Below, in pieces: positions 34,401 to 45,350 of a stretch of DNA of 64,000 bases; position 1 is the stretch's first letter; every line of letters starts with the position of its first letter. The DNA lies in the NCBI GenBank assembly GCA_002989075.1, contig PSQN01000002.1, forward strand, positions 1,909,311 through 1,973,310. Direction: 5' to 3'. A model generated the notes under the pieces. It was not told the DNA's origin and searched no databases. It was given only the letters and a program-made list of their open reading frames with translations. The translations under genes and the position numbers were made by a program. This DNA comes from Arthonia radiata (lineage: Eukaryota > Ascomycota > Arthoniomycetes > Arthoniales > Arthoniaceae).

Positions 34401-35190
34401 TCAATCCTCGACCCTCGTCTCAGGCTCCGCACCGCCCTTCTCATCACCCCACCCATGTTGAACAAAACAGGCGTCGAGCTGCTCCAGGAGTTTCTGTGTC
34501 CGCTCCTCACCCAACCGCTCGTCACTTTCCTCAATGATGCACTCGAGCTCCTCTGGGGTTCGCGGGCGTAGGTTGCAAACCATGGCTTTTTCCTGCTTGG
34601 TGAGCCTCGTGGACCGTGGTAGGGCGTTCAGAATGGTCATCACATGTGGGATGTGTGCCGACTCGGCGGAGAAGAGCGTGCTTGAGGGTGTGCCATTGGG
34701 GCTTGCAGCATTGCCGACTTGCAAGTCATGTGGCAGAGCTTCTGCTGGCAGCGGTTGCGTTGCAAGACCAATTCTGCCGAAGTGATCATGGGTCTGACTG
34801 TCGTTAGCAAAAAGATATATGATCTTATTGATGCGAATGGCAAGCGCAAAGTTGCCTGTCTCCTCAGTCGTGGAGCACGTAAAGACGACATGCCGACTGG
34901 CGAACATCTTTGAATAATGGAAATTCATGGGGTGAACTACAATGCACGTCACTGCAGGAACTCACCTCGTGAACGACCGCGTGAAGTCTTCTCAGCCTCG
35001 CCTTCTCGCGATCGCCGTATTGAGGGTTCGTGAGGCCTCGCGCGTGGACCTCTCGAATATGTGCGAGCACTTCCGCGTTAGTGAGAAATTTCGTAGACTC
35101 CTTAGTTTGTATGACCTGCGCAAAGTGGAGTCAGTAATTCTCAGCCGCATTCTGACAACACGAGATGCTGTGCTCAATAAATACCTTCAT
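34401..35190 (-). CDS. RNA polymerase III subunit Rpc17/RPC9 (CGRP-RCP family)
   Basis: Exons 35190-35185 (ATG AAG only), 35115-34966 and 34793-34401 give 182 residues; both introns (69 and 172 bp) are phase 0. Rpc17 pairs with Rpc25 in the Pol III stalk, which helps recruit TFIIIB. The start MKVIQTKESTKFLTNAEVL, then AHIREVHARG, and the C-terminal HRDC-like fold with LTKQEKAMVCNLRPRTPEEL and EECI-type ECIIEESDERL match the family. The two-codon first exon is unusual but is needed to reach the conserved MK start. The GTATTT donor is weak. An alternative acceptor for exon 3 gives only small changes. Confidence 0.85.
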
Positions 35191-35540
35191 GATGGCCGAG
35201 CCTTATGGGCGATGTAGAGGACGTGATGTTTGGAACAGAAAAAAGAGCCAATATGTGCCGTGTACGAATGCGCAGCACGCACTAAGCAGATTTGGTCCTC
35301 AAAATTAACATACAAGCTGGAACGAACTGACGACAAATACATCGATTCGCTTTCATCTTGAGCGTGTGTTCACCTAGAAGAGTACATATTGGATGCCACA
35401 CGCCGACCTCACGGATGTTCATCATGGATGATTCGCGGCCTAGGACCACACGGAGCCACCAGAACACCTTGCAAAGGCTATGCAGAGGTACATTGAGACC
35501 CCCAAACGCCGGCATGGATCTGCAGGAGAACAAAGCGAGC
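35191..35540. other. Short intergenic region, NOP58 3' side
   Basis: No supported gene; it holds the upstream region of the Rpc17-like gene and the 3' end of NOP58. Confidence 0.35.
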
Positions 35541-37454
35541 CTATTCGTCCCCGTGCTTTTGCTTCTTTCTCTTCTTCTTTTCCGACTTCTCACCACCGGC
35601 TTCTTCGTGCTTCCTCTTCTTCTTCTCCGCTTTCTCGTCTCCGGCTTCCTCGTACTTTCTCTTTCTCTTCTCCGCTTTCTCCGCCTTGCGCGCTGCCTTT
35701 GCTGCTTTTTTCTCCGCCTCCTTCGCCTCCTTCGCCTCCGCTGCATCGTCTGACGCTTGCGCTTTGTCCAGGGCGACATCCTCTTCCTTTGACGCCGCCT
35801 GCGCCGCCCTCTTCTCGGCTTTTCTCCGGGCCTTTTCAGCTTTGCGCGCCGCCTTCATCGGCCCTTCGTCCATAGCATCGTCGCCGTTCTCATCTCGTGC
35901 TCGCTTCTTGCTGGCTGGTTTTGCATCGCCATTTGTCAAGCCGTTGACGGGTGCAACTTCCTCATCAGACATGTCTACGTCGCCATCCACTTCCTCAATT
36001 AACTTCTTGCCTGCTCCGTTGACAACAGCCCGAGCGTCTGCGGACAAGCCTTCTGCATCTTTGTTGTACTTTCTGACTTCTTCGACATTGAACTTGGTCG
36101 GCTGGACCTGATCCGCAGGGGCAATCGCAACACCAGTCCTAGGTCCCAGAGGTCGGCCTTCGAGAGCGCGCAACTTCCTGTCGATCTTCAGCCTGTGAAT
36201 TCGAGCGACAGCAGTCTTCTCTTCTTCAGTTGGTTCTTCTTTTTCGTGCATTCCATTTGCGCCCCAGTCGGCCATCGAATCTACTCTGAGTCCCAACGCG
36301 GCCTTAGCAGCCAACAGACGGGCGATCTTGCCCTTATTTTTACCGGAGGCCTGACCAACGATCGAGGCGTGGTAGATGAGACCATACTTGGGTGTATCGT
36401 GTTTCGTCTTCAGTGCACGGAATAGCGCCTTCTCCGCGCCGAGGATCTGTATAGTACTTGCAGGGCTTTTTGAAAGGTTGATGAGACTGCCAGCGTGTTT
36501 GATAAGCCGAGCGCCGACCAGTTCACCGACAAGAGCTGTGAGGTTGGGAGCAATGGCTCTCATGCGGGTCGAGAGAAAGGTGGAGAGTTGGGCGCGGTAT
36601 TCCGTGAACTCGATCACCTGAGTGGCTAGTGATGCAATGATGTCTAAATCTTCTTTGCTGATATCAGTGCCCATGGACACCTCGGCCGCTGCCTTTACAG
36701 CTGCTTCAATGTCTTCTGGCAAGATTTCAGCAAGGTCGGCTGTTTGCGCGTCTGATCGCAGGCCCATCTGAAGCACCACCTTGGCAAATGCGAGGTTGTC
36801 GTTGAGGATCTTCCCAAGCTCTGGAAAATGCCAACCGTACCACTCGCGGGTGCGCATTGAGTACTGGTTGATTTCCTTGTCAAGATCATCCAACAGCGAT
36901 ATGGCCTGAATGATCATAACGTCAACCTTGTCGGCAGAGAACTTGAGCTTGTGACGGGAGAGGCTGTGTGACAGACCAAGCGACATTTGTGCTGAGAACT
37001 CGGGTAGTAATTGAGGAATCAAAGATGGCATAAACGTGCGAATGGCGCGGTGAACTTCGTCTGTACTGCTGTCGGCGACAGGCTTGATGGACAGGTGGGG
37101 AAGCTTGTTGATGTTGTTACCTATGGAAATCAGCAAAGCTCAGTGTTTCTGGTGGACAGGTGGAATACCGAGCTTAGGATCTGCTACGGCCAAGGAAGCT
37201 TTCTTCTCATCTTTGAGTTCGTCGAGTAGCTTCGCCAAAGTCGGTGTGACTTTGCCTTCGTTGATCGCAGCAGCTTCTTCGACAGCTTCGGCAGCACTAG
37301 CAAAAGGTGCAAACTTTTTGAGCTGCAATAGATTTGACACGTTCTCAACCGTGCTTAGCCGGTTGGTCAGATCGTCACGCTTGAGCAGCTTCTTGTCGCT
37401 TGAATAGTGCAAGGCATAGCCCGCCGACGTTTCCGTGAGAATCCACAGCGTCAT
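35541..37454 (-). CDS. NOP58: Nucleolar protein 58, box C/D snoRNP core
   Basis: Exons 37454-37169 and 37120-35541 (intron 48 bp, phase 1) give 621 residues. NOP58 holds box C/D snoRNAs and places fibrillarin for 2'-O-methylation of rRNA. Seen are the N-terminal domain [17 protein letters not shown], the exon-spanning [15 protein letters not shown], the coiled-coil middle, and the NOP domain with [58 protein letters not shown] and [17 protein letters not shown]. The C-terminal 150 residues are Lys/Glu/Asp-rich repeats ([20 protein letters not shown]), normal for this protein. Long antisense frames here are shadows of that tail. Confidence 0.96.
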
Positions 37455-37833
37455 GGTGTCACAGAGTCGTGCAGGTATGCTGTGCGTCCAATCTTAAGCA
37501 CAAGCAGAGCCAATGGCTCGTGAGATAGGGCTGTTCTACCAGACTTTCGGCGGGTCAGATAGATCTTGAATGAAAGACTCGTATAAATATTCTTCGAGCA
37601 AGAAATGCTGGCGACTTGGTAAAGCATTTCAAGCGTCAACCGGGAGCTCGTGGTCGAAATTTCCGCGGCCCGTGCTCTTATCGTGGACTTCTTACTTCAG
37701 ACTAGCCTCATCGTCAGCGTGTCCAAATCAAAGACGGACGAGGGCGTGATCTCAGGTCGCTCATTCGACGATTGAATTGAACGTATTTCCCACTCCGCGC
37801 CCCTCTGATTGCTCTTCAGCACACACTTCAATC
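37455..37833. promoter_or_regulatory. Divergent promoter region, NOP58 / VMA6
   Basis: A 379-base gap between two divergent housekeeping genes. No ORF, RNA or repeat was recognised. Confidence 0.45.
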
Positions 37834-39090
37834 ATGGAAGGCCTCTTCTACAACGTGAAGAATGGGTACGACCCTCGGACGAGCCCTGTGCTGCGACAAT
37901 AGCTGACAATACCAGGTACATCGAGGGCATAGTTCGCGGCTACCGCAACTCACTTCTCACACACCAGAACTACGGCAACCTCACGCAGTGCGAGACAGTC
38001 GACGGTATGCCATCCTGGCTCATTGCGCCGTTGCGGATACTAACACATTGAAGATGTCAAGTTGCAACTTGGCCCAGCGTACGGCGACTTCCTTGGAAAC
38101 CTACCACCCAACCCCTCCACCACTGCGCTCGCAAACAAGACAACCGAGAAGCTTGTGACTGAGTTCCGATATCTTCAAGCACAAGCAACTGGATCCCTCG
38201 CCAAATTCATGGACTATCTGACGTACGGGTACATGATTGACAACATCGCGCTGCTCATTACTGGGACCCTGCACGAACGAGACACAAGAGAGCTCCTGGA
38301 TCGTTGCCATCCATTGGGCTGGTTCGAGACAATGCCGGTGCTCAGCGTCGCGACCAACATAGAAGAGCTATACAACTCCGTCTTAATCGAAACGCCGCTC
38401 GCGCCATACTTCAAGGGAAGTCTCAGCCACCATGATCTTGACGAGCTCAACATCGAGATCGTAAGAAATACGCTATACAAGAACTATCTCGAAGACTTTC
38501 ACCACTTTGTCAATTCACATTCGGATGTCAAGGGCACACCTACTGCAGAAGTCATGACGGAAGTGCTGGAGTTCGAGGCCGATCGACGGAGCATCAACAT
38601 CACGTTGAATTCTTTCGGCACAGAACTATCGAAAGCTGACCGAAGAAAGCTCTATCCAGGCTTCGGCCGACTGCATCCAGAGGGGACTTTCATGTTGAGC
38701 CGAGCAGATGATGTCGAAGGTGTGCGCATCGCCGTGGACGGCGTGGCAGACTACCGCATGATGTTCGATCAGACTGGCATGACGGGCAGTGGTGGTGGAG
38801 GTGGTAGCGTAGGCAACATGGCTGGTGGGTCCGGGTCGGAAGGGAAGAGTCTGGAAGATCTTTTCTACCAGAAGGAGATGGAGATTTCAAAGACGGCGTT
38901 CACGAGGCAATTCACGCATGCTGTAGTGTACGCATGGGTAAAACTCAAGGAGCAGGTATGCCATGCGTGTCCATGGCCCGTCGCTCACATTGCTAATTCG
39001 CGGCAGGAAATCCGAAACGTCACATGGATTGCAGAATGCATCGCTCAAAATCAGAAGGAACGGATTGGGAACTATATCAGCGTGTTCTGA
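37834..39090 (+). CDS. VMA6: V-type ATPase subunit d
   Basis: Exons 37834-37865, 37916-38004, 38054-38955 and 39007-39090 give 368 residues, against 345 in yeast Vma6. Introns are 50, 49 and 51 bp. Subunit d caps the V0 c-ring and links it to the central stalk. Seen are MEGLFYNVKNGYIEGIVRGY, LQLGPAYGDFLGNLPP, FMDYLTYGYMIDNIALLITG, HPLGWFETMPVL, FEADRRSINITLNSFGTEL and the end WIAECIAQNQKERIGNYIS. A Gly-rich insert near residues 295-320 (GSGGGGGSVGNMAGGSGSEG) is longer than usual and probably a loop. The last exon starts at EIRNVTW. Confidence 0.95.
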
Positions 39091-39460
39091 TGCGTCCTCT
39101 TGTTGCTTGTACCAATACATAGCGTTGGGCGTCTGGCGCAGGATGATGTTTTGCTGCCGGACTCCTGGCTCTTGAACAGCATCATACTCGCGGCTCTTTT
39201 TCGCCCAGAACTCTTGGGAAATGATCTGCTGCTTGCACTTCTCTTCGTGGTCAGCTCGTGCACATCTGGCACTGTATCTGTGCCGTCCTCTGCCCAGTTG
39301 CAGGTCGCCGGAAGAGCGCTGCTGTGCTTCTTTTGTCGATGGATCGCAAATGTACTTTGCTGTAGGGTCTCGGCATCAATCGTCACCGTTCACTGGTAAG
39401 CAGTCCTGATTCTTCGGTGCCTCACATGGATCACCGGGTGTTCATGCGGAAGGCGCTGCT
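39091..39460. other. Convergent intergenic region, VMA6 / HUB1-like
   Basis: A 370-base gap between two 3' ends with no supported gene or repeat. Confidence 0.35.
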
Positions 39461-40081
39461 TCAGTCCCCGGTATTCAGTTCCAGATCCAATTGTACGCCG
39501 CTGCTGATCTCATAGTCGTCCAAAGTCAGCTTGTCTTTCAATGCCCGCTCACTCTGTCGCTTGAGCATGATTTCATGAGGCTTGCGACCAATCTGCATTG
39601 CCACTAGCTTCTTGAAGTCGCCGATCGTGTCAGAGCCCAGACAGGGCACCTCTTTCTTCGTCCCTAGCCGATCGTTGACCGTCACCAGCATCATAGGGCC
39701 GGAAGGGATTTTGCTCGACGTCTTTTTCGGCTTCTCGACCTGGTACGCCTGCCCTGAGGAGCTGCTACTAGGTACCTTGTCTACTGGCTTGACACTTGCA
39801 GCGGCGGCGGCGCCAAATTTCGCGGCGATCTTAAGGTCATCAGAGGGAGCTGGGTCGGCGACTTGGTTATCTGGTGCCTCATCGATCTCCGCCGCTCTGG
39901 AGACATTCTTGTCTTTCTTGTGCGGTTTGTGCTTCTCGACGCGCTCAACATCTTGTTCATCCAGCACACCTTCGCCGTCGCTCTTTTTCGCAGACGGAGC
40001 CTTCCATTTGAAACCGCCACGATCCATGCGAGATGTAGCTCTCTGATCGCGACTAGGCGAACGAGAGCGTGCCCTTGCCAT
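39461..40081 (-). CDS. HUB1: HUB1-like ubiquitin-fold protein with long N-terminal extension
   Basis: A single exon of 206 residues. The last 75 form the Hub1/UBL5 fold: MLVTVNDRLGTKKEVPCL, SDTIGDFKKLVAMQIGRKP, HEIMLKRQSERALKDKLTL and DYEISSGVQLDLEL. Hub1 binds Snu66 non-covalently and helps the spliceosome use weak 5' splice sites. The yeast and human proteins are only about 73 residues, so about 130 extra residues precede the fold. They begin MARARSRSPSRDQ (SR-like) and continue Lys/Ala-rich and disordered. The end (NTGD) lacks the di-tyrosine of canonical Hub1. An upstream in-frame ATG at 40117 would add 12 residues. Confidence 0.82.
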   Translation of the reverse strand: MARARSRSPSRDQRATSRMDRGGFKWKAPSAKKSDGEGVLDEQDVERVEKHKPHKKDKNVSRAAEIDEAPDNQVADPAPSDDLKIAAKFGAAAAASVKPVDKVPSSSSSGQAYQVEKPKKTSSKIPSGPMMLVTVNDRLGTKKEVPCLGSDTIGDFKKLVAMQIGRKPHEIMLKRQSERALKDKLTLDDYEISSGVQLDLELNTGD

Positions 40082-40837
40082 GAGGGTTCTCAATTTGATG
40101 TTGATGAATGGTTTCAACGATGCGATGGACTATTATCTTGATTAGAGTCACGTGGGCTTCAACCTACTATGGACTAGCGCGCGCTGGTCCTACAGGCAGA
40201 TCTTTTCACAAAATCTGCGTTTCATCACCATCATGATCCGAAGCGCAAGCTCAATTAGGGACTTTACATTTCGATCAAGCAAGCTCAGAGCACTCTTTCC
40301 ATTGGTCCACTCCAGAATCCATGCGACCCCCCCATTCTACATACGCACCGTAATGCCTGGCACCGGAAGAATCTCTGATCCATCACTTATGGGCTGTGAC
40401 GTGTCGTCTTCTACGCGAGTGGACGACCTGGCACGAATGATATGAGAACGTGTTTGTTGCGCGAATGGTCGCTGGCACATTGTCCAGGCATCGACTCTCC
40501 TAGTAGAGAATGTTCACAGCAATGCTGCAACAATCGCGCTTGCGCCGCGGGCATGCAGTATTAACGCAGTCGTAAACATGCGTTGATACCCAAGTGCGGG
40601 ATGCTTGACACTGCTCTTGCTCTCCGGGAGCCTCTGCAAACCTCGTGCTTGCACTCTTGAGCTAAGTACCAGGTTCGCAACGGTAGATCATCAAGAAAGA
40701 CTCCACCTCCACATAAATTCACCAAAACTAGAAGGTCTCGAAATGTGGGGATCACACTACCCCCGGGGCATCCGAGTACATATACAAAGCCCTTTGGTAA
40801 TCGCTTCCCGAGCCCATCAATCCGCTCGAATTGCAAA
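40082..40837. other. Intergenic, divergent promoters of HUB1-like and alpha-galactosidase genes
   Basis: No gene is supported. A plus-strand frame at 40152-40445 has no recognisable content. The part close to the alpha-galactosidase start holds candidate CreA sites and a CATATACAAAG TATA-like run at about 40779-40789. Confidence 0.4.
40745..40768 (+). promoter_or_regulatory. Candidate CreA/Mig1 carbon-repression sites
   Basis: GTGGGG (40745-40750) and CCGGGG (40763-40768) both match the CreA consensus SYGGRG; the second lies in CCCCGGGG and so also matches on the other strand. They sit about 70-95 bases before the alpha-galactosidase ATG. Glucose repression of this class of gene is well known; its operation here is inference. 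Confidence 0.4.
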
Positions 40838-42862
40838 ATGACAGAAATGGCGACGCCTTTCGTTGTATTCATGCTTTTCGCGGCCACGTGTCATGCTGTC
40901 ACTCGGACACCTACACCTCCGATGGGATGGAACTCATACAATTACTACAGCTGCTCTATAAATGAGACGGTCGATAATCTCGCTATCGCATTGACAAGCA
41001 GCATTCGCTGATTCTCAAATAGATCATGCGTGAGAATGCACAAGGGCTGACTGACCTAGGCTTTGCAGCACTGGGTAAGCCGAAGAGTATCCGCCCCTAA
41101 CATTTTGTGCTCTCGGAGCTGTCACCAGGCAGCAAGCGCGCCGGCGTTGTCGCATAACGGCTTGCTTGAACCTGAACTCCAGAAGGGGCTGTGTTGACGT
41201 CTTGTTTCTAGGTTACGACATCGTCACCACCGACTGTGGATGGCCATCCCGAGACCGTACTGCCAATGGACAGATTACGTGGGATGCCGCGCTCTTCCCT
41301 GCTGGGCTTCCAGCACTGAGCGACTTCATACATGGCCTAGGACTGAAGTTCGGTGTTTACTCAGGGGGCGGGATTTGGGAATGTGATGTTGTGGGTGGGA
41401 CCGACCACCGTCAAGCGTCATTAAGTATGAAAGAAGGCAAAAAAATCAGCAGATTTGCTCTGACCAAAGGCAGCATATGAGCAAAGAGACGCCGCGACAT
41501 TCGCTTCCTGGGGCATGGACGCCTTGAAGTATGACAATTGCTGGGCTACCAGTGACGTCTTTGTCAACTACAACCAGAATCAACCTGATCCCGCGCCACG
41601 GTTCGCGGCCATGTCTGATGCTTTGGATGGTCTTGATCGCCCAGTGATATACTCAATTTGCGAGTGGGGTGTGGGCTACAATCTGGGTATGTCCCGAGCC
41701 TCTACCGATGCTGGGAAACAGCCTGATTCGCGCCTTTTGAGGCCAAAATCCGGGCATTGTCTGCCGCAAATCTCTCCCACAGAGCATCAAAACCGGGCCA
41801 TTGCTTTGCGGCTTGATACTGATGCGTGCAATCACAGGCATTTGGGCCGCTGCGGGAGGTGACACCTGGCGCATTTCGAACGACATCGCTCGCGGATGGG
41901 ATTCCATATACCGCATTGTCAACCAGGTAGTGCCTTACGTCAAGTATACCGAACCGGGACAATTTCCAGACATGGACATGCTCACTATCGGGCTTAGAGC
42001 ACTGAGCAACGAAGAAGAACGGTTTGAATTCACAATGTGGGCTATCCACAAGTCGCCGCTGATCATTGGAGCGCCTATGAACAAGGACCTCACTCCTGCT
42101 GCATCGCTCGACATCCTGTCTAACAAGGACGTTATCGCCATCAGCCAAGACTCGCTTGCGGAGCAGGCATCTCTCGTTCGCCGCTACACCGAGGAAGAGT
42201 ACGACGTCTGGGCTGGGAATTTGAGCGAGTCTCGGAAGGTCGTCGCTGTCACGAATTGGTCAAATGATACTAATGCGGTCGCCATCGATCTGGCCGCGAT
42301 ACTAGGAGTAGCCTCAGTGGGCACGGTCAAAGACATCTGGCATGCTGTGGACTTAGACACCAGCTCTTTGCGTCTGGAAATGTCGTTGGCAGGCCATGAA
42401 GCCCGCTTGCTTGTCATCTCTGACTTCACCTACTCTTCGCCACAGCCTGCTGGTACCTACTACAGCGTAGCACAGGCTACACTCTCCGGAAGAGCGAATG
42501 TGGTCTCATGCGGCGCCGGCTGCCCGCCGGTTGGTCAAAAGGTTCAGGACCTTGTAAATGGTTCTTCAGCGAGCTTTGGAGACGTCGTCAGCTCAGCGAG
42601 TGGGACCCGACTTCTTGGGGTTGACTTCATCAACTACGATATAGCCTTGCCGACTGGCACCAATGTGCGCAATATATCTTTGGCTGTCAATGGCGGCGTG
42701 CCAAAGCGGTGGGCTTTTCCAATCAGCGGAGGCAATTGGACTGACACGGGGCGATTGAACATAGAAGTCGACGGGTTTAACGCTGACTCGTTCAATACGC
42801 TTATACTTTCCACAGCGAAAGACGAGCTCGGGCCGGATCTCGTAGGATTTGAGGTATTGTGA
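40838..42862 (+). CDS. Secreted GH27 alpha-galactosidase
   Basis: Exons 40838-40969, 41023-41074, 41212-41424, 41474-41686 and 41838-42862 give 544 residues. It releases terminal alpha-galactose from galactosides such as raffinose or galactomannan. The signal peptide is MATPFVVFMLFAATCHA. GH27 blocks follow: TPPMGWNSYNYYSC, ALGYDIVTTDCGW, GLKFGVYSGGG, SWGMDALKYDNCW with the nucleophile Asp in KYDNC, RPVIYSICEWG, and DTWRISNDI with the acid/base Asp. HKSPLIIGAPM ends the barrel; a beta-sandwich and a C-terminal carbohydrate-binding-like domain follow (about residues 360-544). Intron 2 (41075-41211) is an introner-like element. Confidence 0.93.
41075..41211 (+). repeat. Introner-like element, short subfamily (alpha-galactosidase intron 2)
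   Basis: A 137-bp phase 1 intron with GTAAGC donor, GTGTTGACG branch region and CTTGTTTCTAG acceptor. It matches the ABC intron 4 units: GAGTATCCGCC for GAGCATCCACA, CAGCAAGCGCGCCGGCGTTG, GCTTGAACCTGAACTCCAG and AAGGGGCTGTGTTGAC. Neighbouring introns of the same gene (53, 49 and 151 bp) are unrelated. Confidence 0.88.
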
Positions 42863-43880
42863 TAGAGCCAGTATTGACAGAATACAAAAGACATTCGTTT
42901 CCTTTTTTTGGGAATCTGCCGTGCACGTCTGCGTCTCCCAGAATGACGCTAGTGACAGGGGGTGTGAACTCATAGCCTTGTAGGGCTCTAGCTTGTGTCG
43001 CGCTTCTAGCCCGTCCGAGTCTCCTGACTCCGCACTCAACCATGACCAAACCTTCTGTCGAGATGCCGAAAGTCAATAAAACGAACCGTGGGCGATCTGA
43101 ACGATGTGCCATTCTGAGGATAGCCCAGACTGAGCCCTAGGTAGCCGGGTTTGCGCCTCAGCGAGAATCGATGAAGCGAATTATGGACGACCAGACATTG
43201 TGCCCTGTCAAATTGAAGCTTGCTCACATAACAGTAATAGTCACGTCATTACAACTGCTGGCAATTATACCGTGCCACTAGGAGCTCCAAAACGCAAAGA
43301 CCACGAGCCACCGACGCAACCCGAACTCATCTCACGGACAGCATCGCTGGATCTTCGGCCCCAGGCTCCAGCTGCATTACTATGGCACGTTGCTTGACCT
43401 AGATCCTTCGAAGATTGCACGAGTATTGTATTAGCGGTTCCTCATGGACCGGTTGAGCAAGCTTAGCAGAGTGAACCGCTCTTCCACAGCACTTGAATTC
43501 CTCTGAAGTCCAAGGTCCTCAAGAGGTAATCGGACGCCTCCTGTATTTACATGGGTCCCAAGTATGAGGCACTCCCGTTTGGAAACTTTCGCGAGCTTAA
43601 ATCATCCGCGCAATTTATCTCGGCCGCGGAGACCGGGGCGGAGGCATCTCGTCTGATAGCCACTCACGCTGCCATGGTTCATGCTATGCATCTGGCCCGC
43701 GATGCCGCCAGAGAGCCCCGGCCGTTTCGCAACTCAATTAGGCGCACACGTGAACAGGCCAGGCCTGTCACATAACAACCGTCCCCTGCTGTTCTGCTCT
43801 GGTGCTCAAGCAGCGGTTACTGTATCGCTCCATTTTCGTTATCACATTGAAACCAGCAGCACGAAAGCAGCAGCATAATC
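42863..43880. other. Intergenic stretch, alpha-galactosidase to rhodopsin-like gene
   Basis: This 1.0-kb gap has no supported gene. A 74-codon frame at 43551-43775 lacks recognisable content. Confidence 0.35.
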
Positions 43881-45350
43881 ATGGATCCTTCGGTGTTTCC
43901 GGCACATGGCGACACTAGAATTGATACTCCCCGCGCGCGCAGCACCCTCGCAATCATGATTCTCTTCTCAATCTTGCCCACGGTCTTTGTTGGTGCAAGA
44001 TTCTGGGCTCGACAGATTCGTAGTGTCCGTCCGGGCTTAGACGACTGGCTGATTATCTGCGCATTGGTGGGCGGGGCACCTCCAAGCATGAGAACGTTGC
44101 TAATCCGGTTCAGGTGTTCTACTGGGGCGAGATCGTATGCGTGTATTATTGTACGTTCCCACGCGACCTGCTGCTTCTGATTGTAGACTGACTTCAGTGG
44201 TAGTCCTGTATTGGGGCGGCCTTGTACGTACTCGAGACGCCGTGGCGCCACCATGGTGGACTTCAAAATCACGCTGACAATCAACGTCAGGGACACCACT
44301 TTACTGACTTGAGCCTGGAAAATCTTGCTGTTTCTGCAAAGGTACGTTGCAATGACTCCAATGCTTGAGCGGGACGAGAGACTGACTGTTTCAGGTGACG
44401 TTTGCCGGCCAATTCATGTATGCGCTCGCCATAGGCTTTGCGCGCTGCTCCATCTGTGCCCTCCTCGTCCGAATCTTTGTTCCACGATGGTTCAGAATAA
44501 CGGCATATTCCACATTCGCTTTCAACGTGGCCTGGATGATCCTTTACGTTATCTTCTTGTTGGCACGATGCTCCCCGTTCGACCAAAACTACGCTTTGGT
44601 GGTGGAGACGACAGCCAACTGCGCGAATCTGACCAACTTCCTTATCGGAGTTGCAGTCCTTGGTCTCGTACTCGATCTGGTCATATGGACTATGCCACTT
44701 CCTGTGATTTTTCGACTTCAGATGCCGGTGTCACAGCGTCTGGTCGTGTGCGGAATCTTCGCAGTCGGCATCATGTACGTTCACGAGCAACAATTGTCCA
44801 TTGCATCACGGCGCAAACTAACCAGTCCAGTGATATCATTGCTGGCATCCTGCGCATCGTGACAATCGTGCACATCGATTTCACTGACGAGACGTGGGCC
44901 GCTGTCGAACCTATTCAATGTGTGTATAGCCCAGTCTGTGGAACAATGCGTTCTCATATGTTCGTGCACTGACAATACTGAACAGGGATTATCATTGCGC
45001 CTGGCATCGCTATCGTGGTCGCCTGCAGCTGCGTTCTACGACCTGTCCTCGAGAAGATCCTACCAAAGCGCATCTTTTCCGCCAAGGGCCTGTATTCCAC
45101 TGGCAAATCCTTCAAGCGATCAGACATGATGTCGGACCCAGAATCACAGAAGCCTCGCAGTTCACAGTTCGGACGCTTGGATGACGATGACATCGAATTG
45201 GTTCCGCAAAAGGCGCACACAAAGGCCCAGGTCGTCCACAAAACTTCGCCTGTCGGATGGAGGACTGATGATCGCGATGGCGTCCGCGTTCCCGAAAGTG
45301 CAATTGGTGTGCAAAGAGATGTCACAACAACCCATGAGAGACTGTCGTAG
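43881..45350 (+). CDS. Fungal rhodopsin-fold (Pth11-like) 7-TM membrane protein
   Basis: Six exons, 43881-44066, 44114-44134, 44204-44341, 44395-44774, 44831-44919 and 44986-45350, give 392 residues. It matches the fungal integral membrane family with a rhodopsin-like fold, whose members include Pth11-like receptors and many of unknown role. Seen are LDDWLIICALV, a GHHFTDLSLENLAVSAK block typical of the second loop, FMYALAIGFARCSICALLVRI, RWFRITAYSTFAFN, CANLTNFLIGVAVLGLVLD, WTMPLPVIFRLQM, IDFTDETWAAVEP and IIIAPGIAIVVACSCVLRP. The C-terminal tail (about 110 residues) is polar and cytosolic. Exon 2 is only 21 nt. No CFEM domain precedes it. Confidence 0.82.

Noticed and set aside
35358-36111. 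Long plus-strand frames rich in Ser/Leu/Phe
   Set aside because: They are shadows of the Lys/Glu repeat tail of NOP58 on the other strand.
41687-41837. Alpha-galactosidase intron 4 (151 bp) as another introner
   Set aside because: Its length is similar and it has a weak internal repeat (AAAATCCGGGCATTG, then AAAACCGGGCCATTG), but it lacks the shared core and 3' end.
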